A DNA stretch of 64,000 nt from Rhizobacter sp. Root1238. Its GTDB lineage: Bacteria; Pseudomonadota; Gammaproteobacteria; Burkholderiales; Burkholderiaceae_C. Below are positions 16,414 to 25,838 of the stretch, one piece after another. The stretch is from NCBI RefSeq assembly GCF_001425825.1, contig NZ_LMDM01000023.1, positions 118,213 through 182,212 of the forward strand, given 5' to 3'. Position 1 is the stretch's first letter; every line of letters begins with the position of its first letter. The notes below the pieces were generated by a model. The model was not told the DNA's origin and did not search any database. It saw nothing but the letters and a program-made list of their open reading frames with translations. Position numbers and translations under genes: made by a program.

Positions 16414-18168
16414 ATGGGATGGCGTGTGAGCTCGTGCGCAGCAGGCTGGACTTTCGCGCTGGGGACGGCCCTCGTGCCGACCTGCGTTGCCGCACAGGAC
16501 GCGACCCCGGGTGAGCCGCGTGCCGCCGATCCGCCGGCGGCAGCCGCCTCCGAGCCCGCGGCGGACGATGGCCCGCCGCGCCCGAAGGCGCCCGAACTCG
16601 AGAAGCCGCGTCCTGCCGAGGTGCCGGACGACGCGGCGCTGGTCGCGGCCGGTGCGCGCGTCGGCGAGGTCCGCTTCCAGCGGCTCAACCTGTTCGACAC
16701 GCGCCTGCCGGAGGAAGACAGGCTGCTGTTCCGGTGGGCCAACAAGCTGCACCTGCTGACGCGCGAATCGGTGGTCGCCTCGCACCTGCTGTTCAGGCCG
16801 GGCGAGCCCTACGATCCGCGGCTGCTGCGCGAGTCGGAGCGCATCCTGCGCAGCGAGTCGTACTTCCGCGATGCGCACATCCGGCCGGTCGCGCTGCACG
16901 ACGGCATCGTCGACCTCGAGGTGGTGACGCAGGACGTCTGGACGCTGAACCCCGGCGTGTCGCTCGGCCGCTCGGGCGGCAAGAACAGCAGCGGCTTCAG
17001 CCTCGAGGATGCCAACCTGCTCGGGCTCGGCAAGGAACTCGGCTTCTCGTTCAAGTCCGAGGTCGACCGCACCAGCAAGACGCTCAGCTACCACGACAAC
17101 CACGTGCTCGACAGCTGGTGGGACCTGCAGGGGCAGTACTCCGACAACAGCGACGGCCACGTGCACGAGCTGATCGTCAAGCGGCCCTTCTATGCACTCG
17201 ACACCCCGTGGACCGCCGGCGCGCAGGTGCGCGACGAGGAACGCGTCGACTCCGTCTACGACCGCGGCGACGTGATCCGGCAGCTGGACGTCCGCGACCG
17301 GGCGCTGTCGGCGTTCGGCGGCTGGTCGGCCGGGCTGCAGGACGGCTGGGTGACGCGCTGGACCGCCGGGCTGTCGCTCGAGGAACACCGCGCGACGCTC
17401 GCGGTGCCGCCGAACGATCCGGTGCCGCCCGGCACCGAACGCAAGCTGGTGTACCCGTGGATCGGCTTCGAGCTGGTCCAGGACGCCTTCAGCGAGGTGC
17501 GCAACCAGGACCAGATCGGCAAGACCGAGGACGTCTCGCTCGGCTGGCACATCAAGGGCAAGCTCGGCTATTCGCTGCCCGGCCTGGGCGCGGACCGCCG
17601 CGCGACGGTCTTCGCGGGCAACGCCAGCGTGGGGCATGCGCTGACGCCGCGGCAGACGCTGCTGCTCGCCGGCTCGGCGGTCGGCTACGTCGAGGACGGC
17701 GCATTGCAGAACACGCTGGTCAAGGCCGAGAGCCGCTACTACCTGAAGCAATCGGCCCGCCGCACCTTCTTCATGGGCCTGTCGGCGCAGCGCGGCGTGC
17801 GGCTCGACGACGGCCAGCAGGTGCTGCTGGGCGGCGACAACGGCCTGCGCGGCTACCCGCTGCGCTACCAGAGCGGCGACGGCCGCTGGCTGTTCACCAC
17901 CGAGCAGCGCGTGTTCACGAACTGGTATCCGTTCCGGCTCTTCAACGTCGGCGGCGCGGTGTTCTACGACATGGGCCGCACCTGGGGGCAGGGCGCGGTG
18001 CCGGATTCGTCGCACAAGCTGCTGAAGGACGTCGGCTTCGGGCTGCGGCTGGGCAACAGCCGCACCTCGCTCGGCAACGTGATCCACATCGACGTCGCGT
18101 TCCCGCTGGACGGCGACAGCTCGATCAAGAAGGCGCAGTTCGTCGTCGAGGTCAAGGAAAGCTTCTGA
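16414..18168 (+). CDS. Omp85-superfamily outer-membrane protein with POTRA region
   Basis: The 584-residue protein has a signal peptide ending near VAAQDA, then a Pro/Ala linker. A POTRA-like region follows (about residues 75-175, VGEVRFQRLNLFDTRLPEED, then RLLRESERILRSESYFRDAH). The C-terminal beta-barrel carries the LRGYPLRY motif, equivalent to the Omp85 (V/I)RG(F/Y) signature, and ends in Phe as outer-membrane proteins do. BamA, TamA and two-partner secretion TpsB proteins share this architecture. It is shorter than BamA, and no TpsA exoprotein gene is nearby. ATG 16414 has AAAGGAAA just upstream and yields the signal peptide; a longer frame from 16267 does not. Confidence 0.85.
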   Translation: MGWRVSSCAAGWTFALGTALVPTCVAAQDATPGEPRAADPPAAAASEPAADDGPPRPKAPELEKPRPAEVPDDAALVAAGARVGEVRFQRLNLFDTRLPEEDRLLFRWANKLHLLTRESVVASHLLFRPGEPYDPRLLRESERILRSESYFRDAHIRPVALHDGIVDLEVVTQDVWTLNPGVSLGRSGGKNSSGFSLEDANLLGLGKELGFSFKSEVDRTSKTLSYHDNHVLDSWWDLQGQYSDNSDGHVHELIVKRPFYALDTPWTAGAQVRDEERVDSVYDRGDVIRQLDVRDRALSAFGGWSAGLQDGWVTRWTAGLSLEEHRATLAVPPNDPVPPGTERKLVYPWIGFELVQDAFSEVRNQDQIGKTEDVSLGWHIKGKLGYSLPGLGADRRATVFAGNASVGHALTPRQTLLLAGSAVGYVEDGALQNTLVKAESRYYLKQSARRTFFMGLSAQRGVRLDDGQQVLLGGDNGLRGYPLRYQSGDGRWLFTTEQRVFTNWYPFRLFNVGGAVFYDMGRTWGQGAVPDSSHKLLKDVGFGLRLGNSRTSLGNVIHIDVAFPLDGDSSIKKAQFVVEVKESF

Positions 18169-18198
18169 GGCCGTGCGGAGGGTCGTCGACGATCCCCT

Positions 18199-19644
18199 TC
18201 ATGTCGGCCAGGCGTGCTCCTCGGTGCGGGCGGGCTGGTGCAGCGGGATGCGGGCGACGACCTCGCAGCCGCCGTCCGGCCCCGGCCCGAACTCGAACGC
18301 ACCGCCGACCATCGCCGCGCGTTCGCGCATGTTGCGCAGGCCGCTCGCCTCGGCACGCACCGGCTGCGGGCCGATGCCGTTGTCGGCGATGCGCAGCACA
18401 TAGAGTCCGCGGAACTCGCAGCCGGTGATCGAGACGCGCGTGGCCTGCGCATGCCGCAGCGCATTGGTCGTCGCCTCCTGGACGATGCGGAACAGCTGGT
18501 TCGCGCGGTCGCTCTCCAGCTGCTCGTCGTCGTCGATCTCGGCGCTGATCTCCAGCTGCCCCGGCAGGCTCAGCCGTTCGGCGAAGTGCGACACGGCCGC
18601 GCCGAAGCCCAGGTCGTCGAGCAGCGGCGGCCGCAGCGCGCCCGCGATGCGCTGCGCGGTGCCGATCGATTCGTCGAGCAGGCCGGTCAGCCGGGCCAGC
18701 TGGTCCGGCGGCAGCCCGGGGTGGTCGCGCGCCATCTGCTGCACCACCTGCCGGGTGCCGGTGACGACCTGGCCGAACTGGTCGTGCACCTCGCGCGCCA
18801 GCCGCCGGCGCTCGGCCTCGATGCCGTCGTCCAGCTGCTTCGCGAACGACTGCAGCCGGTCACGCTCGGAGCGCACCTCTTCGGTGCGGTCGTCGACGAT
18901 GCTCTCGAGCATCCGGCTGAAGCGCCGCAGCGAGTCCTCGGCGCAGTCGCGGCGGCGGCGCTCGCCGGCCAGCAGCCACACCGCGCCGACCATCATCACG
19001 CCGCCGCCGGCCGCCAGCGCGACGATCAGCGCCGCGCTGCGCGCCTGCAGCCGCGCGGCGTCGGCGTCGCGCGCGGCGACGCGTTCGCGCTGCGCGGCGC
19101 CCAGCGTGTCGAACTCGGCGCGGATCGCATCCATCGCGAGCTGGCCGTCGCGGTCGGTGTCGAGATCGGTGTCGCCGGCGGCTGCATCCGCGTCGCCGCT
19201 GCGGCGCCTCAGCACATGGGCGTCGGCGATCGCGATGCGGCGCCGCACCAGGTCGTCGATTCGTTGGCGGGCGGCACGGAAATCCCCGCTCGCGGCCGAC
19301 GGCCCGGACAGGTGCTGCACCAGGTCGGCATAGGTGTCAGGGAACTTCGCCTTGCCGCGTTCGTAGGGCGCCAGGCTGTCGACATTGCCGCTCAGCAGGT
19401 AGCCGCGCTGGCCGCTCTCGATGTCCAGCAACAGCGTCATTGCCTTGTCGATCAGCGCGAGCGCCTGTTCGTCGGTCCGGCGTTCCTGGGCACGGGCCGC
19501 CAGTTGCTGCAGTCCGCGGCAACCGACGCCGGCGGCCAGGCCGAACGCGAGCGTGCCGGCCAGGATCAGCCCCAGCGCCGGGCGCGCGGTGCGCCACCAC
19601 GGCGGGGCCGTGCGGGCGGATGATGCCAACTCAGGATTCAGCAA
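18199..19644 (-). CDS. Orphan sensor histidine kinase (CHASE3 / HisKA_3)
   Basis: The 481-residue protein has an N-terminal transmembrane helix (LGLILAGTLAFGLAAGVG), a CHASE3-like periplasmic sensor (AMTLLLDIESGQRGYLLSGN), a second helix (IVALAAGGGVMMVGAVWLLA), a coiled coil, a HisKA_3 phosphoacceptor with His287 in LAREVHDQFGQ, and a HATPase_c domain (QEATTNALRHAQA, DNGIG, GLRNMRERA). This is the NarX/DegS-like class that normally signals to a LuxR-type response regulator. No such regulator is adjacent, so its partner lies elsewhere. It diverges from the 19842 gene across 197 bases. Confidence 0.9.
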   Translation of the reverse strand: MLNPELASSARTAPPWWRTARPALGLILAGTLAFGLAAGVGCRGLQQLAARAQERRTDEQALALIDKAMTLLLDIESGQRGYLLSGNVDSLAPYERGKAKFPDTYADLVQHLSGPSAASGDFRAARQRIDDLVRRRIAIADAHVLRRRSGDADAAAGDTDLDTDRDGQLAMDAIRAEFDTLGAAQRERVAARDADAARLQARSAALIVALAAGGGVMMVGAVWLLAGERRRRDCAEDSLRRFSRMLESIVDDRTEEVRSERDRLQSFAKQLDDGIEAERRRLAREVHDQFGQVVTGTRQVVQQMARDHPGLPPDQLARLTGLLDESIGTAQRIAGALRPPLLDDLGFGAAVSHFAERLSLPGQLEISAEIDDDEQLESDRANQLFRIVQEATTNALRHAQATRVSITGCEFRGLYVLRIADNGIGPQPVRAEASGLRNMRERAAMVGGAFEFGPGPDGGCEVVARIPLHQPARTEEHAWPT

Positions 19645-19841
19645 GTGCCAGACCTCCCCGGCAGGGCGTGTGGCGGCTCATGTTATGCGCCGCCGGCCGA
19701 TTCCGGTACCGGTTCCAACCCATCCGACACCTTGAGGATGACAGCGCGGCGACAACTCCCCCACAGTCGCGCCCATGGCGTGTAGCAAAGTGTGTCAGAC
19801 AGGCGCGTTTGCGGTTAGATTTCCCGCAGGGGGAAGTTTGA

Positions 19842-22800
19842 ATGCGCAGTGCGCGAGCACAGGATCTGCCGCCGTTCCACGTGACGGCGCGCCTGGACGA
19901 ATCCGGATCATGCGACGTCTTCGTGACCGATGGGCGGTCGGTGGGCCGCCATGCCCGATCGCGGCCGGAGCTGCCGGCCTTGCGCCGGCTGTCGCAAGCC
20001 GCCGCTGACGGCGACCTGCACGCGAGCCGCACGTTGTTCGCGCAGCTGTTCCCGGGCGTCGTCGGTGCCACGCTGCGCGGCAGCGAGCCGCGCCGCATCA
20101 ACCTGCAGCTCGATGCCGCCCTGCACGGCCTGCACTGGGAGCTGGCCAGCGACGGCCACGGCCTGCTCGGCGAGCGCTGGCGCGTCGCGCGCCACCTGCT
20201 GGTCGACGACGATCGGCTCGCGGGCGCCGGGGTCGACATCGACCCCGACACCGACCTCGCCGCGACCGTGCGGCGCGTGCCGCGGCGCGGCCCGCTGCGG
20301 GTGCTGCGGCTGGGCGATGCGGCAGGGCCGGCCGGTGCGGCGTCCCCCGCGCTGCCGGCACTCGACAGCCCGACCGTCGTCTCGACCACGCTGGCGCGCG
20401 ACGCCGTGGCCGCCGACGCGGTCCCCGGGCTGCTGGCCGAGCACGACGTGATCTGCCTGGCCGCCGGCGTGCCGCACGAGCTGCTGGCCGGCGTGAGCTG
20501 GCTGCGCCCACCGAAGCTGTTCGTGGTCGGCCCGGCGCCCGAGTCGCAGGTGGCGCGGCTCGCGCAGCGGCTGGCGGCGCTCGGGGCGAGCCTGCTGGTC
20601 GCGCCGTCGGTGGACGCGGAGCGCGGCGACGACGGGCCGGGCTGGTTCGCCACGCTGTGCGAACGGCTGGCGCAGGCCCAGCCGATCGCCGAGGCGGTGC
20701 GCGCGGCGCGCGGCTTGCATGACGAACGCGGCGCCGCATGGCTGCAGCTGTACGGCGATGGCGATGCGGTGCTGGTGCTGCCCGATGCGCGGGCGTCGGC
20801 CGGCAACGATGCGCGCCAGGTCACCTCGCTGTCGTTCGACTTCGTCGATTCCACCGGCTGGCTGCACCGCCTGGGCAGCGAGCGCTACGCCAGCCTGCTG
20901 GCCGAGTTCCACCAGCGTTCCATCGCGCAGATCGAGCGCCACGGCGGCGTCGCCGACGACCCGCAGGGCGACGACGGCGTGATGTCGTACTTCGGCTACC
21001 CGTCTGCCAGCGAGCGCAGCGCCGAGCAGGCGGTGGCGGCGGGCCTGGCGATCGTGCAGTCGGTGGCCGGCATGTCGACGCCGGTGCAGGTGCGTGTCGG
21101 CATCGCGACCGGGCGCGTCTCGGTGATGGCCGGCCAGCCGGTCGGCGTGTCGATCCACCTGGCCGCACGGCTGCAGAGCCGGGCGGCACCCGGCACGGTG
21201 ATGGTGTCGGACATGACGCTCGCGCTGGTGCAGCACCGCTTCACGGTGCAGCCGCTCGAGAGCACGCTGGCGCTGAAGGGCATCGAGGGCGCGCAGCGTG
21301 CCGGCGTGGTGCTGCACGACCGCAAGGAGCACCGGCTTGACGCGCTGCCGCGGCTCACCCCCTTCGTCGGCCGCGACGCCGAGCTGGCGGCGCTGCTGCA
21401 CCACTGGGGCGCGCTGCAGGCCGGCGCGCTGCGCGTGGTGCAGCTGCGCGGCGATGCCGGCATCGGCAAGTCGCGGCTGGTGCGCGAGTTCCGCCACGGG
21501 CTGAAGGCCCGCGGTGCGCTGTCGTTCGAATGCCGCTGCCTGCCCGACCATGCGAGCAGCGCCTTCCATGCGGTGATCGATGCGATGCACCACTGGATGG
21601 GCGTGCGCGACGACGACGACGAGGCCACGCGCCGGCGCAAGCTCGCCGACGCGATGCCGCCGGGCATGGACCCGGCGCAGGCGCTGCCGGTGGTGGCCGC
21701 GCTGCTGTCGCTGCCGGGCGAGCCGCTGGCCGGCACGCCGGAGCGGCTGCGCGAACGCACGCTGGCGACGCTGGTCGAGTGGTTCCAGCGCAGTGCGCAG
21801 GCGCGGCCGCTGTGCCTGGTGGTCGAAGACCTGCACTGGGTCGACCCGTCGACGCGCGAGTTCCTCGGCCGGCTGCTGGCCGGCAGCGGCGAGGTGCCGA
21901 TGCTGGTGCTGCTGACCGAGCGCACCGGTCCCGACGAGACCGCCGCGCCGTGGCAGCCGCCGGTCGTGCACGAGACGCTCGAGCTGCACGGCCTGCGTCC
22001 CGACGAATCGCGCCGGCTGCTGAAGCAGGCCTGCGGCGAGTCGCTGCTGCCGGCGGGCGTGGTGCGGCTGCTCGCCGGCCGCTCCGACGGCGTGCCGCTG
22101 TTCCTCGAGGAATCGGCACGCATGATGGTCGAGCAGAGCGCGACGCTCGACGAGATGCTGCCGCAGTCGCTCGACGTGCCGGGCAGCCTGCAGGACCTGC
22201 TGATGGCGCGCCTCGACCGGCTCGGCCCGGCGCGTGCGATCGCGCAGTTCGGCGCGGTGCTCGGGCGCGAGTTCCCGGTCGCGCTGCTGCAGCAGGTGCT
22301 GGCGCACGGCGGGCGCCCGATGACGCCGCAGGAGCTGACGGCCCAGCTCGATGCGATCGAGCAGTCCGGCCTGCTGGCGAGTGTCGGGGGCACCGACGGC
22401 AGCGGCGAACGGCGCTGCGCCTTCAAGCACGCACTCGTGCGCGACATCGCCTACCAGTCGCTGTGGACGCGCGACCGCCAGCTGGTGCACCGTGCGGTCG
22501 CCGCGGTGCTGCGCGACTCGTGGCCCGAGCTGGCGCAGCGCCAGCCCGAGCTGCTGGCCCACCACCAGACCGAGGCCGGCCTCGCTGCCGAGGCGCTCGG
22601 GCAGTGGGAGGTCGCCGCGCGGCTGGCGGCTTCGCGTTCGGCGCACGACGAAGCGATCCAGCACCTGCAGCGCGCGCTCGCGCTGCTCGACAACCAGCCG
22701 CCGGCGCACGAGCGCCGCGCCATCGAGCTGCGCCTGCAGCTGCTGCTCGCGTCGCGCTACATCGCCACCGAAGGCTACGGCGCGCCGCCGGTCGAGCGCG

Positions 22801-23882
22801 CGTATGCGCGGGCCGAGCAGCTGGGCGACGAGCTCGGCGACGCAGGCGCCCGGCTGAAGGCGCAGCTCGGGCTCGAGGGCTACCACTTCATGCGCGCCGA
22901 TTTCCCGCGGGCCCACGAGATCGCGCGGCGCGCCGAGGCGCTGGCCGAGCAGAGCGGCGACACGATGGCGCGGCTGCAGGTGCGCTGGGCGACCGCCAAC
23001 ATCCTGTTCCACGAGGGCCACGGGCTGGCCGCGGTGCAGCGCATGGACGAATGCCTGGCGGTGTACCGGCCCGAGCACCACCGCCGCGCCGCGGTGCAGG
23101 ACCCGGGCGTGATGTGCCTGTGCTACTCGGCCTGGGGCCAGTGGGAGCTCGGCCATCCGGACGACGCACTGGCGCGCATCGAGCGCGTGCAGCAGCTCGC
23201 GCGCACGCTCGACCACAAGTTCAGCCTCGGCGAGGCCTTCGGCTTCGCGGCCAACGTGCACCGCTACCGCGGCGAGCAGGGGCAGGCGCTGGCCTGTGCC
23301 GAGCAGGCCATTGCGATCTGCGACGAAGGCGGCTTCGCGGTGTGGCTGGCGCATGCGCACGTGATGCGCGGCTGGCTGCAGTGCGAGCGCGGGCTGCACG
23401 ACGAAGGCGTGGCCGAGATGCGCGAGGGCCTGGCGCTGTGGGCGCGCAGCGGCGCCGTCGTCACGCGGCCGCTGTACCTGACGCTGCTGGCCGAGGGCCT
23501 CGCGCGCGGCGGCGACCTGGCGCAGGCCCTGGCGCGGCTCGACGAGGCGATGGGCATCGTGCAGGCGCATGGCGAGCGCTACTACGAGGCCGAGGTGCGC
23601 CGGCTGATCGCCGAGCTGACGCTGCGGCGCGACGGCCTCTTGCTGCCGGCGGCGCGCCGCGCAGCCGAGCAGGGCCTGCAGGCGGCGCATGCGCTCGCGA
23701 TGCAGCAGCACAAGCGCGGCTTCGCGCTGCGCAGCGCCACCAGCCTGGCGCGGCTGTGGCACGAAGACGGCCGCACGCGCGAGGCGCTGCAGCTGCTGAA
23801 GCCGGCCTTTGCGTCGTTCACCGAAGGGCTGGACACGCTCGACCTGCGGCAGGCGCGCGAGCTGCTGCGATCCATGAGTTGA
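19842..23882 (+). CDS. CHAT-like / class III cyclase homology / STAND ATPase / TPR protein
   Basis: The 1346-residue protein is a multidomain sensor. Residues 1-320 resemble a CHAT (caspase-like) region, with ALHGLHWELASDGHGLLGE and HDVICLAAGVPHELL, though I see no clear His-Cys dyad. Residues about 325-490 form a class III nucleotidyl cyclase homology domain: metal Asp in SLSFDFVDSTGW, a second Asp in QGDDGVMSYFGYP, and IHLAARLQ where the usual NxxxR has His for Asn. Residues about 505-800 are an AAA/STAND ATPase with Walker A RGDAGIGKSRLV and Walker B LCLVVEDLHWVD. The remainder is helical TPR-like repeats. The His substitution and the lack of a clear adenine-binding Lys suggest weak or absent cyclase activity. 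It leads a four-gene block with P450, DyP peroxidase and patatin. Confidence 0.85.
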   Translation: MRSARAQDLPPFHVTARLDESGSCDVFVTDGRSVGRHARSRPELPALRRLSQAAADGDLHASRTLFAQLFPGVVGATLRGSEPRRINLQLDAALHGLHWELASDGHGLLGERWRVARHLLVDDDRLAGAGVDIDPDTDLAATVRRVPRRGPLRVLRLGDAAGPAGAASPALPALDSPTVVSTTLARDAVAADAVPGLLAEHDVICLAAGVPHELLAGVSWLRPPKLFVVGPAPESQVARLAQRLAALGASLLVAPSVDAERGDDGPGWFATLCERLAQAQPIAEAVRAARGLHDERGAAWLQLYGDGDAVLVLPDARASAGNDARQVTSLSFDFVDSTGWLHRLGSERYASLLAEFHQRSIAQIERHGGVADDPQGDDGVMSYFGYPSASERSAEQAVAAGLAIVQSVAGMSTPVQVRVGIATGRVSVMAGQPVGVSIHLAARLQSRAAPGTVMVSDMTLALVQHRFTVQPLESTLALKGIEGAQRAGVVLHDRKEHRLDALPRLTPFVGRDAELAALLHHWGALQAGALRVVQLRGDAGIGKSRLVREFRHGLKARGALSFECRCLPDHASSAFHAVIDAMHHWMGVRDDDDEATRRRKLADAMPPGMDPAQALPVVAALLSLPGEPLAGTPERLRERTLATLVEWFQRSAQARPLCLVVEDLHWVDPSTREFLGRLLAGSGEVPMLVLLTERTGPDETAAPWQPPVVHETLELHGLRPDESRRLLKQACGESLLPAGVVRLLAGRSDGVPLFLEESARMMVEQSATLDEMLPQSLDVPGSLQDLLMARLDRLGPARAIAQFGAVLGREFPVALLQQVLAHGGRPMTPQELTAQLDAIEQSGLLASVGGTDGSGERRCAFKHALVRDIAYQSLWTRDRQLVHRAVAAVLRDSWPELAQRQPELLAHHQTEAGLAAEALGQWEVAARLAASRSAHDEAIQHLQRALALLDNQPPAHERRAIELRLQLLLASRYIATEGYGAPPVERAYARAEQLGDELGDAGARLKAQLGLEGYHFMRADFPRAHEIARRAEALAEQSGDTMARLQVRWATANILFHEGHGLAAVQRMDECLAVYRPEHHRRAAVQDPGVMCLCYSAWGQWELGHPDDALARIERVQQLARTLDHKFSLGEAFGFAANVHRYRGEQGQALACAEQAIAICDEGGFAVWLAHAHVMRGWLQCERGLHDEGVAEMREGLALWARSGAVVTRPLYLTLLAEGLARGGDLAQALARLDEAMGIVQAHGERYYEAEVRRLIAELTLRRDGLLLPAARRAAEQGLQAAHALAMQQHKRGFALRSATSLARLWHEDGRTREALQLLKPAFASFTEGLDTLDLRQARELLRSMS

Positions 23883-23912
23883 GCTTTTGACGCGGCGACG
23901 CGGGGAGGCGGT

Positions 23913-25838
23913 ATGACGACCGACAAGAAGTTCCGGCCTGGAGCGGTCGAGAAAGATCTGCCGACCTGGTTCGACGGCACGAAGACCGACTACGTGCGCA
24001 ATCGCATGCTGTTCGACTGGCTGTGCGATTGGCGAGACCTGCGGCCGCACGATCCGCAGAGCCTGCCGGCGCAGCGCGATGCGCTGTTCGAGGCGCTGCG
24101 AAAGCGGCCAGGCTGGCGCGGCATGCTGACCTTCCCGAGCCGTGCCATCCGCCATGTGAACGAGTACGAGCCGGAGAACGGCCTGCCGCGCGACCCGACG
24201 TCCGGGCACAAGGATGTGCACCTGCTGATGGACGCGGAGGACATCCAGGCCGTGCTGCGCAACGAGGAAGAATGCTTTGGCAACGAGGCCTACAACAAGC
24301 TCGGCTCGGGCACTTTCCTGCTGGGGTTGGACGACGAGACGCTGCGCAAGCGACAGCGCACCGCCGCCGCGGAGGCGCTGCACTACACCGATCCGGACAC
24401 GGTTCCAAAGCTGGCTGCGCTGGCGGTCATGGAGGCCGAGCCGATCTCGCTGCGCGCACCGTCCTTCGACCTCGCGGAATTCTCCGAGCAGGCGGCGCTG
24501 CGCTTCTGCAGCCGCCTGTTCGGCTTCGCGACCGGCGACTACCCGTTGCTGGAGAAGGCATTGCGAGGGGCGTACATGGCACTCACGCATCAGATCCTCG
24601 GTCGGCATTTCGTCAGCGATCCCGCGGTGGTGGCTGCTGCGCGCGATCCGATGGCCGGACTGTTCATGCGTGCCTGCGAGCTGATCGACGAATACCAGCG
24701 TGACCCGGATGACGATCCGGAAAAGTTGCCGACCGGCGTGGACCTGCGCAACGACCTGGTGCCCGGGTTCAAACCGGCGATGCGGCGCCTGGCCCGCGAT
24801 GCGGGCGACCTGAGCGGCGAAGAACTCGGCGTCATCGTCGTCGGCGTGATGGCGGGCGTGGTGGGCAACGTGCAGGCAGCGGTGTGCTCGGCGTTGCATG
24901 AGTTCTTTCGCAACGGGCTGGTCGAGCCGCTGAGCAACAAGCTGCGCGACAAGAAGGATCCGCTGGACCTGTGGCCGTGGATCGCAGAGGCGTTGCGCCT
25001 GAACCCGCCGGCTGCCTACCTGCCCAGGCGGGTGAAGCGGGACATCAAGCTGCGCGGCAACCTGGAACTCAAGGCGGGCGACGAATGCGTGCTCGCGATC
25101 GTCGCGGCGCTGCGTGCAGCCCCCGGGGGCTTCGTGGGTGCTTTCGACAAGCACGACAAGAGCAAGATCCTGACGCCGCCGCCGAAGCATGCCCATCCGC
25201 TTGTCTTCGGCCTGGACAGCGGTCCGTCGCGGCACGGCATGCATTCGTGCATCGGCAACCTGCTTGCGCGGCCGCTGATCAGCGCGATCGTGCGCCGCGT
25301 GCTGTTGCTGCGCGGATTGGCCGAGACGCTCGACCCCGAAAACGGCACGGTGGCGGGGCTGGAGCGGCGCTGGGGCTTCACCTGCAAGCGCTATCCGCTG
25401 AGCTGCCGCCTCGACCGCCAACATGCGCTGAACGTGTCGATGCGCGTGAAGACGCCGATCGCCGTGCACGCCGAGGCGTTGAAGGCCGTGATCCGCGCCG
25501 GCGCGCCGCGCATCGAGTGGGCGCTGCGCGAATCGCGGCACATCCATTTCGCGTGGTTCGAGTTCATCGAGAACGACAACCGGCTGGTGCTGCACACGGT
25601 GTACGACGGGCTGTTCGAGTCGTACATCGAGCACTTCGCGCTGGCGGTGGGCGAGTTGTTCGACAAGATCTTCGAACACATCGAGGACGCACCGCCGATG
25701 CCGGTGAGCAAGTACCCCGGCGCCTTCATCGACCTGATCCGGCGCAACGACCGGCCGGTGGCGGCGGGCTACTTCTTCAGCGCTTACCCGTCGGCCGAGA
25801 CGGCGCAGATCCGGCGAGCAATGGAGATCGAGCCATGA
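23913..25838 (+). CDS. Cytochrome P450-like haem protein with C-terminal extension
   Basis: The 641-residue protein is longer than a usual bacterial P450 (about 400-450). The K-helix ExxR is E359-R362 (EALRLNPPAAYLPRR). The haem-binding loop is GMHSCIG with Cys446, inside FGLDSGPSRHGMHSCIG. The I-helix region (about 305-320, GVIVVGVMAGVVGN) lacks the acid-Thr pair used for O2 activation, as in P450s that act on peroxides. Residues about 480-641 form an extra domain (HIHFAWFEFIENDNRLVLHT, then YDGLFESYIEHFALAVGE) of unknown role. It starts 30 bases after the STAND gene and overlaps the DyP gene by ATGA. The substrate is inferred to be a lipid or lipid hydroperoxide from the neighbours. Confidence 0.85.
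   Translation: MTTDKKFRPGAVEKDLPTWFDGTKTDYVRNRMLFDWLCDWRDLRPHDPQSLPAQRDALFEALRKRPGWRGMLTFPSRAIRHVNEYEPENGLPRDPTSGHKDVHLLMDAEDIQAVLRNEEECFGNEAYNKLGSGTFLLGLDDETLRKRQRTAAAEALHYTDPDTVPKLAALAVMEAEPISLRAPSFDLAEFSEQAALRFCSRLFGFATGDYPLLEKALRGAYMALTHQILGRHFVSDPAVVAAARDPMAGLFMRACELIDEYQRDPDDDPEKLPTGVDLRNDLVPGFKPAMRRLARDAGDLSGEELGVIVVGVMAGVVGNVQAAVCSALHEFFRNGLVEPLSNKLRDKKDPLDLWPWIAEALRLNPPAAYLPRRVKRDIKLRGNLELKAGDECVLAIVAALRAAPGGFVGAFDKHDKSKILTPPPKHAHPLVFGLDSGPSRHGMHSCIGNLLARPLISAIVRRVLLLRGLAETLDPENGTVAGLERRWGFTCKRYPLSCRLDRQHALNVSMRVKTPIAVHAEALKAVIRAGAPRIEWALRESRHIHFAWFEFIENDNRLVLHTVYDGLFESYIEHFALAVGELFDKIFEHIEDAPPMPVSKYPGAFIDLIRRNDRPVAAGYFFSAYPSAETAQIRRAMEIEP

Noticed and set aside
18180-18197. Palindrome between the convergent POTRA and kinase genes as a terminator
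   Set aside because: The arms meet without a loop and there is no T-run, so a functional terminator is not supported.
19908-25679. A 1923-residue minus-strand reading frame
   Set aside because: It is antisense to the STAND and P450 genes, whose motifs are clear, and consists of Arg/Gln/His-rich shadow sequence.
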